Below are positions 58,577-64,000 of a DNA stretch of 64,000 nt, in pieces (within the stretch, counting starts at the first letter, position 1; each line of letters opens with the position of its first letter). Location of the stretch: NCBI GenBank assembly GCA_020639095.1, contig JACKHH010000008.1, positions 1 to 64,000 on the forward strand. The letters are read 5' to 3'. Under the pieces are notes generated by a model. The model worked only from the letters and a program-made list of their open reading frames with translations. It made no database searches and was not told the DNA's origin. Position numbers and translations under genes: made by a program. The stretch is from Phycisphaerales bacterium. GTDB lineage: Bacteria; Planctomycetota; Phycisphaerae; UBA1845.

Positions 58577-60160
58577 ATGGGCAACATTTGGACCATCACA
58601 CGCCATACGCTTGCTGAGAGCGTTCGCCAGAAGACGGCGATGTTTCTCGTGATCGTGCTTTGCGTGCTCGTCCTGGCGATGCCGTTCACCGCGCGCGGCG
58701 ACAACTCGCTGAGCGGTGCGGTGCAGTCGTTTCTCTCGTACTCACTGACGATCACCGGCTTTCTGCTGTCGTGCGTGACCATCTTCCTGTCGAAGACGAT
58801 CTCCGACGACCTCACCGGCAAGCAGATCCTCATGCTCATGACCAAGCCAATCGCCCGCTGGCAGTACGTCGTGGGCAAGTGGCTGGGGATTGTGCTGCTG
58901 AACGTCATCGTGCTCACGCTGGTGGGCTGCGTCATTTACGCGATGACGATCTATCTCGCCGGGCACCGACGGGGCTGGTATGTGGCCACGGGCGTGGCGA
59001 TCGCGCTTGCGGTGTTTATTTGCTACACGCTCATTCGGAACCTGCGCCCGGTGCAGTTTTCGCTGACGCGCTGGATCACTGTCGGCGTCCTGTGTGCGAT
59101 AGTCGTCGCGCTGCTCGGGGGCGCGGTCGTCGGGCTCAATCGCTACCAGTCGACGCTCAAGCCGCGTGACGATTACGATCGCGACCGGCTCGACAATCAG
59201 ATCCTGCAAGCGCGGCACGCCGCGAAGTTCAAAGCCCCCTGGGACGTGATCCGTGCGCAGGCGAATGCGGAGTTCGACAAAGGTGTCGAGCAAGGCAAGT
59301 ACACCGGCGAGACCAACGCGCCAGCGGTCAAGGCGCAGCTCTTCGACGGGATGAAACGGCGATGGCGCTCGGTCTGGCCACTCGAGTCGCGCGTGTTCGA
59401 GTTCGAGGACGTGCGCACCGACCGTTCGCCGGAAAGTCGCATCTACATCTCGTATCGCCTGCGTGTCTTCCGTTATCCGCCGGATGAAATCCTCCGCTGC
59501 GTTTGGGTGGTCGGCGATCGCAGCAAAGGCGCGACGGAATACCGCATACCGCGACGCGACGTGATCGATCGCCGGCACACCATGCCGGTGCCGGCAGATG
59601 CGGTTGCACCGGATGGCACGTTGACAGCGGCCTTCGTCAACGTGAATCCCTGGGTGGAGGCGGGCGAGGAACAGGCGGACAACGTGGTGGTCTTCGAGGG
59701 TGACGACGCCATCGAGGCGCTATTCTCGGTGAGTTCGTTCGGAACGAATCTGATTCGCGCGCTGGCGCTGGTGGTTTGTCGATTGGCGTTTCTCGCAGCC
59801 ATCGCGGTGATGCTCACCACGGTGTTCTCGTTCCCGGTCGCGTGCCTCGTTGCGCTCACAGCGTACTTTGTGGCGGCGACACCGTCGTTCATGGCGGACG
59901 CGATTGATTGGATGCCGGACGAGGGCGTGATTTCGTGGTTCTCGGCTGCCCTGAACAACGTGCTGTGGGCGGTACACGCGATCCTGTTGCCGAAGTTCAC
60001 GGCGTATGACGGCGTGAGCACGCTGGTCGAGGGCCGCAACGTCACGCTGATGTGGGTGATCATGGCGTTCGGCAGGCTCGTGCTGATTCAAACGACCGTG
60101 CTGCTGCTGGCTGCGTGCCTGTTGTTCAGAAAGCGGGAAGTGTCACAGGTATCGTTCTAG
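58577..60160 (+). CDS. ABC-2 type permease with large extracytoplasmic domain
   Basis: This 527-residue protein starts MGNIWTITRHTLAESVRQKTAMFLVIVLCVL. It has about five helices in the first 190 residues, a large soluble region (about 195-395, carrying QARHAAKFKAPWDVIRAQA and FEFEDVRTDRSPESRIYIS) and four C-terminal helices. The segment SDDLTGKQILMLMTKPIARWQYVVGKWLG is the conserved ABC-2 loop. It is longer than typical ABC-2 permeases because of the central domain, which may dock an extracytoplasmic partner such as the protein encoded next. It follows the ATPase gene by 74 bases, so the pair forms the exporter. Confidence 0.88.
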   Translation: MGNIWTITRHTLAESVRQKTAMFLVIVLCVLVLAMPFTARGDNSLSGAVQSFLSYSLTITGFLLSCVTIFLSKTISDDLTGKQILMLMTKPIARWQYVVGKWLGIVLLNVIVLTLVGCVIYAMTIYLAGHRRGWYVATGVAIALAVFICYTLIRNLRPVQFSLTRWITVGVLCAIVVALLGGAVVGLNRYQSTLKPRDDYDRDRLDNQILQARHAAKFKAPWDVIRAQANAEFDKGVEQGKYTGETNAPAVKAQLFDGMKRRWRSVWPLESRVFEFEDVRTDRSPESRIYISYRLRVFRYPPDEILRCVWVVGDRSKGATEYRIPRRDVIDRRHTMPVPADAVAPDGTLTAAFVNVNPWVEAGEEQADNVVVFEGDDAIEALFSVSSFGTNLIRALALVVCRLAFLAAIAVMLTTVFSFPVACLVALTAYFVAATPSFMADAIDWMPDEGVISWFSAALNNVLWAVHAILLPKFTAYDGVSTLVEGRNVTLMWVIMAFGRLVLIQTTVLLLAACLLFRKREVSQVSF

Positions 60161-60272
60161 CGACAAGTCGCGACAGCGGTCGCGATCCGCGGTCCGGCGA
60201 AATACGTATTATGACATTGCGGCGATCGCGCATCGTCGCGTAGATCGCAGCGGTGTAACGAGGACGTAGCAG

Positions 60273-62351
60273 TTGACCCAGACCACGACCAGTTCGATGG
60301 AGGAATACCTCACCGCACGGCAAGGCGCCGAGCGCAGTGATCGCCTGATCGCGATCGCTGCGGTGCTGGGTGCTGTTTTGCTGGTTGCGGGCGCTGCGTG
60401 GCTGGTGGGTCCGATCAACGCCCTTCGCGAAACCGCGCAGATGACGCTCGACACGGAGTCGCTCGAAGGCTTGCCGCCCGACGTCGCAATAATGACCAAG
60501 ACCGCGACGCTGCGGGCGCTCGCGATCGATGCCGGTTTTCAGCGCATCGAACAGCTCAAACAGGAAAACCGGTTCTACGAGTTGATGCAGCTCTCGGAGT
60601 TGATGTGCAAACTCGCGCCGCGTTACCCTTCGGTGTGGTCGTTCTCGGCGTGGAACATGGCGTACAACATTTCGGTGTGCCAGTATTCGCCCGAGGCGCG
60701 TTGGTTGTGGGTGAAGAACGGCATCGAGTGTTTGCGCAACAAGGGCATTCCGTACAACAAGAATTCGATCACGCTCTACAAAGAACTCGCCTGGATTTTC
60801 TACCACAAGGTCGGCGACAAACTCGACGACCAGCACCGCGCGTACAAAACGGAACTCGCGGTCGACATGCAGATCATCTTCGGCGACCCGCCGATCGGAA
60901 AGTCCGCGCGCCAAACCGTGGAAGACTTCCGCAGAATCGTCGAGGCGCCGCGTGATTGGGCGGACGCGGAGGACCTGATCGCGCAGCGGCCCACATGGCG
61001 CGACGTTATCCGCGATCTGCGCAGCGTCGGATTCGAGCTCGACAAGGACCTGCTCCGCTTCGTCGCAATCACGCGTGCAGAGGCGTCGCGAGAAGCGCTG
61101 GAAGCAGAACCCGCGAGCGAAGACGAGCAGGTGGCTGCGGACAAGTCGCTGAAGTCGCGGCGCGTGCAGGTGCTCAACAACCCGGCGTATGCGACCACGC
61201 TGCCGGAGCTTTTGTTCGCCGTGCGTTCGCGCATCATCCGCACCGAACTCAACATGAACCTCGACTGGATGCTCATATTGATGGAGCATCCGCCGTGGAT
61301 CACTCCGGGCGCAAAGCAGCATTGGACGGACGAGTATGGCGTGGACACCGACCTGTGCCCGATCGATTGGCGCACGCCTTGGGCGCAGACGCTCTACTGG
61401 GGCACGTACGGCGACATGGTCACGCGCAAAGCGTTGAACGTGGACCCCTCCGATGCGGTGAACGCGGTTCGATTCATTTTCTTCGCGCTTGAGAGCATGG
61501 CGCGCAGCGGCATCTGGATCATCGAGCCGAACTACGCCCAGCCGAACCATTCATTCTACCAGCCGTTGCCCGATGCGCGTTTCATCAAGCACATGCACCA
61601 GGCCTACCTCTACTATGGCGCGATCCAGTTCCACGACGATCCACGGTTCATTCCCGGCACGTCGGGCCCGAACTACTTCGGCGGACATCGCAACTTCCTG
61701 ATGGACTCGATCCAGCAGCTCTATCTCGCGGGCGGGGACAAGAACCTCGCGGAAGCGAAAGAGTATTTCTTCTATCTCCGCCAGTTCGACCGCGAGGTGG
61801 ATGGCAGCATCAAGAAGAAGTACCAGGACACGTTCGAAGCATTCGTGTTCAGCGGCATGCTCGAAGACCTCGACACGCAGGTGCGGTCGCAGATGTTCAT
61901 CTCCGAATTGCTCTACCGCTCGCTGCGCAATGCCGGTGACGGCGACATCGAAGCCGCCCGCGACCACTTCAACGAAGCCAAGAAGTGGTGGATGTACTAC
62001 ATGCGCGACAAGATGGACCTGGCTCGCAATTCGCGCCAACGCCTGGAACCGATCGGCATCATTCGCCGCGACGTCGCGCGGGTGTACATGTCCTCACCGG
62101 AGAATTCGCCCCGACAGAAGTGGTTGGTGTGGCAGGCGCTCGACCTGGCGACGCGTCAGGCGATCTACGACGAAGCGCTGCCGATCGTCGTCGCACAGTG
62201 CGCTGCGTTCGATCCGCCGTACAATCCCAGCAAGGTGCTGCCGGAACCACCGGGCATGGAAGCATACCGCAACGATCCCGAGCGCATCCTCAAGGAACTC
62301 GAAGTCTTCTCCCCGGACGTACACGAAGGCGAGAAAATCTACGAGCAGTAA
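60273..62351 (+). CDS. Large membrane-anchored helical protein of unknown family, partner of the SPFH-ABC unit
   Basis: I do not recognise this 692-residue protein. It has a short cytosolic start, one membrane helix (about 25-46, IAIAAVLGAVLLVAGAAWLV) and a large, helix-rich, Trp/Tyr-rich outer part. Segments such as RFYELMQLSELMCKLAPRYPSVWSFSAWNMAYN and AKEYFFYLRQFDREVDGSI look like TPR- or solenoid-like helix pairs but do not fit any consensus exactly. The start is TTG at 60273 with CGAGGA upstream at a longer spacing. It follows the ABC permease by 112 bases in the same direction and likely works with it. A periplasmic scaffold or substrate-handling role is inferred. Confidence 0.75.
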   Translation: MTQTTTSSMEEYLTARQGAERSDRLIAIAAVLGAVLLVAGAAWLVGPINALRETAQMTLDTESLEGLPPDVAIMTKTATLRALAIDAGFQRIEQLKQENRFYELMQLSELMCKLAPRYPSVWSFSAWNMAYNISVCQYSPEARWLWVKNGIECLRNKGIPYNKNSITLYKELAWIFYHKVGDKLDDQHRAYKTELAVDMQIIFGDPPIGKSARQTVEDFRRIVEAPRDWADAEDLIAQRPTWRDVIRDLRSVGFELDKDLLRFVAITRAEASREALEAEPASEDEQVAADKSLKSRRVQVLNNPAYATTLPELLFAVRSRIIRTELNMNLDWMLILMEHPPWITPGAKQHWTDEYGVDTDLCPIDWRTPWAQTLYWGTYGDMVTRKALNVDPSDAVNAVRFIFFALESMARSGIWIIEPNYAQPNHSFYQPLPDARFIKHMHQAYLYYGAIQFHDDPRFIPGTSGPNYFGGHRNFLMDSIQQLYLAGGDKNLAEAKEYFFYLRQFDREVDGSIKKKYQDTFEAFVFSGMLEDLDTQVRSQMFISELLYRSLRNAGDGDIEAARDHFNEAKKWWMYYMRDKMDLARNSRQRLEPIGIIRRDVARVYMSSPENSPRQKWLVWQALDLATRQAIYDEALPIVVAQCAAFDPPYNPSKVLPEPPGMEAYRNDPERILKELEVFSPDVHEGEKIYEQ

Positions 62352-62382
62352 TCGCGACGAGAGCCGAGTGTCGCGCTCGCGT

Positions 62383-62898
62383 TCAGCGGCGATGCATGAC
62401 CGACTGCACCAGCGCTGCAATCCGCGCGCAAACGAAATCGCGGAAACTGTCGTGATCGAGATCGCGCGTGCGCAATGACGGGCCGCTGTCGGTCAGGCCG
62501 GATGTGTCCGAACGCGTGAAGCGCGTCTGGCTGAATGCGATCGCGTTGCTGGTGACCGTGCCGTGAAAGCGCAGGCCGTGATCGCTGTATTCGATAGTGA
62601 TGATCACGTCACGGCCGCCATTGAGGAAGTTGTCCGCGTCGAGCTTCATCGCGACGCCGCTCGGGGCGTACTTGGCGCGCAACTGGTCGAACATCGGAAT
62701 GAGGTCGACGGCAAATAACCGGCGAACGCGATCGAGCGGGTCTTCGCGTTGCTCAGGAACATCGTTAACCGCAGGTGTGGTCAACGTCTGGCGGAGCAGT
62801 GCATCGAGGCGCGCTTCGCTATCGGTCACGCCGGTTTCCGATGCCTGCGAGTGTCGCAGCACCGCGCGGAGATCAACGGATTCTTCCTTCACGGACAC
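62383..62898 (-). CDS. Hypothetical protein of about 171 residues
   Basis: I do not recognise it. There is no signal peptide or membrane helix. A central segment RLFAVDLIPMFDQLRAKYAPSGVAMKLDADNFLNGGRDVIIT followed by SDHGLRFHGTVTSNAIAFSQT looks like a small alpha-beta domain that could bind a ligand. The GTG at 62898 has GGGGA upstream at a 7-base spacing and is preferred over the longer frame to 62979. It converges on the SPFH-ABC unit, with only 31 bases between the two stops. Confidence 0.65.
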   Translation of the reverse strand: MSVKEESVDLRAVLRHSQASETGVTDSEARLDALLRQTLTTPAVNDVPEQREDPLDRVRRLFAVDLIPMFDQLRAKYAPSGVAMKLDADNFLNGGRDVIITIEYSDHGLRFHGTVTSNAIAFSQTRFTRSDTSGLTDSGPSLRTRDLDHDSFRDFVCARIAALVQSVMHRR

Positions 62899-63108
62899 AG
62901 GAATTCCCCTGGATGGCCGACCTTTGACCACGCAGCCCCGGCTGGGCGGTCCCCAATAGATGGTTCGGCGAGGTCGCACAAAAACTTAACCCCCACCCGC
63001 GTCGCGGGCGGCGGATTGGTGGCCTGACGCCCTCCCGCGTCCCGGTGACGCGAGACGGGGAACGTGGTACCATCCCGCACACGACAACAGTTATCGGAGG
63101 TTCATACC

Positions 63109-64000
63109 ATGAAGCGTTTTCTTGCAGCATTCGCCCTGTGCCTGTGCCTTTCGCCGATCGCAATGGCCGGCGGTGCTTTTCGCGACGACCTGCCCAAGAT
63201 CTCCTGGGAGAAGGCCGCGGAGCATTACGGCCAGGAGTGCATCGTTTACGGTGCGGTCGTCGCGACCCGGGACATTGGCAATCGTTGCTTCCTCAACTTC
63301 CACCAGAACTACCGCGAGAACTTCACGGTCGTCATCAACAAGAACGTCTATGACAAGTTCCCGGAGAATCCGGAAAGCTACTTCCGCGGCAAGAACGTCC
63401 GCGTCGTGGGCAAGGTGGTCGAGTTCAAGGGCAAGCCGGAGATCGTCGTCGACTCGGCGGATGTGATTGAGGTTGTGGACAGCCCGAATCCGCCGGAAGG
63501 CTCGGACGTGGTCACAACGAAGCTCCCGGACACGACAGCCACTACAACAACGACGCCCCAAGACGCATCAGCGCACAACGATATCGCCCCACCGCCGGCA
63601 GCAGCCAACGGCACCGTGCGCATCGCCACGTTCAACGTACTCAACCTATTCGACGAGTTCGACGACCCGTACGTTGAGAATGAACGCCTCCCTGGAAAGG
63701 ACGCGGACGAGATCGGCAAGATCGCGGCGACGATCGCGAAGCTGGGTGCGGACGTCGTGGCGCTTGAAGAAGTCGAGAACCGTCAGGTCGTCGAGAAAAT
63801 GTGCCATGACCATCTCGCGAAGTTCGGCTACGAGGTCGTCGAGTTCGAGGGCAACAGCGATCGCGGAATCGACGTGGCGCTGCTGTCGCGCCTGCCGATC
63901 GGCAGCGTGACGTCGCACCGTCACCTCGACTTCGTCGATGGCAACGGCAATCCGATGCGCTTCCAGCGCGACCTGCTGCAAGTCGAAATCGAACCGGACG
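63109..64000 (+). CDS. Exported endonuclease/exonuclease/phosphatase-family protein (3' end outside window)
   Basis: The reading frame is open to the end of the window (297 residues visible). It has a signal peptide (MKRFLAAFALCLCLSPIAMA), a domain of about 100 residues resembling an OB-fold (VYGAVVATRDIGNRCFLNFH, RGKNVRVVGKVVEFKGKPEI), a Thr/Pro-rich linker (about 130-160), and the start of an EEP fold with TFNVLNLFDEFDDPY, ADVVALEEVENR and DRGIDVALLSRLPI. The EEP family includes DNase I, exonuclease III and phosphatases, and the Glu in ALEEVE would bind the metal. An extracellular nuclease or phosphodiesterase is likely. The ATG has GGAGG at 63096-63100 with an 8-base spacer. Confidence 0.87.
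   Translation, partial: MKRFLAAFALCLCLSPIAMAGGAFRDDLPKISWEKAAEHYGQECIVYGAVVATRDIGNRCFLNFHQNYRENFTVVINKNVYDKFPENPESYFRGKNVRVVGKVVEFKGKPEIVVDSADVIEVVDSPNPPEGSDVVTTKLPDTTATTTTTPQDASAHNDIAPPPAAANGTVRIATFNVLNLFDEFDDPYVENERLPGKDADEIGKIAATIAKLGADVVALEEVENRQVVEKMCHDHLAKFGYEVVEFEGNSDRGIDVALLSRLPIGSVTSHRHLDFVDGNGNPMRFQRDLLQVEIEPD

Overview
The window is about 64 kb of GC-rich bacterial chromosome, densely coding on both strands. It most likely comes from a Planctomycetota member of or near the class Phycisphaerae. The pointers are a secreted lipoprotein built from DCNxNGxPDECD and ACCxxxxxC modules, a membrane protein with a CGYDLRGN/CSECG zinc-ribbon-like motif, an ECF sigma factor beside a Ser/Thr kinase-TPR protein, many TPR proteins, and several families of palindromic intergenic repeats. 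I have seen these marks repeatedly in that group, but the assignment is inference without a database search. I saw no CRISPR array, prophage, transposase or rRNA. Two tRNAs are present.

Layout. 1-7.2 kb: partial GNAT acetyltransferase, a SerA-like dehydrogenase, a minus-strand pepQ-accB-accC run (biotin carboxylase arm of acetyl-CoA carboxylase) preceded by a histone-H1-like basic protein, tRNA-Arg(TCG) and an L-2-hydroxyglutarate oxidase. 7.4-14.4 kb: an orphan secreted protein bracketed by two copies of an 80-bp repeat, the Holliday-junction genes ruvC, ruvA and ruvB with a secreted thioredoxin-fold protein between ruvC and ruvA, and an OPT transporter. 14.5-20 kb: the large lipoprotein, rnpA, and a secreted TPR protein. 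20-27 kb: an HtrA-type protease with four PDZ-like domains, a degenerate trypsin-fold paralogue lacking the catalytic His and Ser, an ECF sigma factor and a Ser/Thr kinase with TPR repeats, then tRNA-Gly(TCC).

27-36.6 kb is mostly minus strand: zinc alcohol dehydrogenase, GNAT, AsmA-like protein, PilT-type ATPase, a membrane coiled-coil protein, moaA, a GHMP kinase resembling plant L-arabinokinase, a bifunctional-nuclease-family protein and panB. 36.8-41 kb: hsp20-lon-rlmN on the plus strand; Lon carries a histone-H1-like basic tail. 41-49 kb: TPR protein, hybrid histidine kinase, small membrane protein, a methyltransferase-like protein with a signal peptide, two overlapping minus-strand unknowns, and a MacB-type permease. 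49.2-52.4 kb: a group 2/3 sigma-70 factor behind tandem promoters, a pseudopilin and an ABC-2 permease.

52.7-62.4 kb is the most unusual part: a likely single transcription unit with three SPFH (HflK/HflC/stomatin-like) proteins, an ABC ATPase, a large ABC-2 permease and a 692-residue membrane-anchored protein of unknown family. One SPFH protein is fused to a polytopic membrane domain and another begins with a natural run of 11 histidines. I read it as a membrane-microdomain plus ABC exporter system. The window ends inside a secreted endonuclease/exonuclease/phosphatase-family protein.

Plus-strand promoters with good -35/-10 pairs recur upstream of long leaders (9257, 14500, 17698, 49351, 49437), and two strong intrinsic terminators were found (10246, 50734). 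All start choices, domain assignments and repeat families were read by eye; no alignment or search was run.
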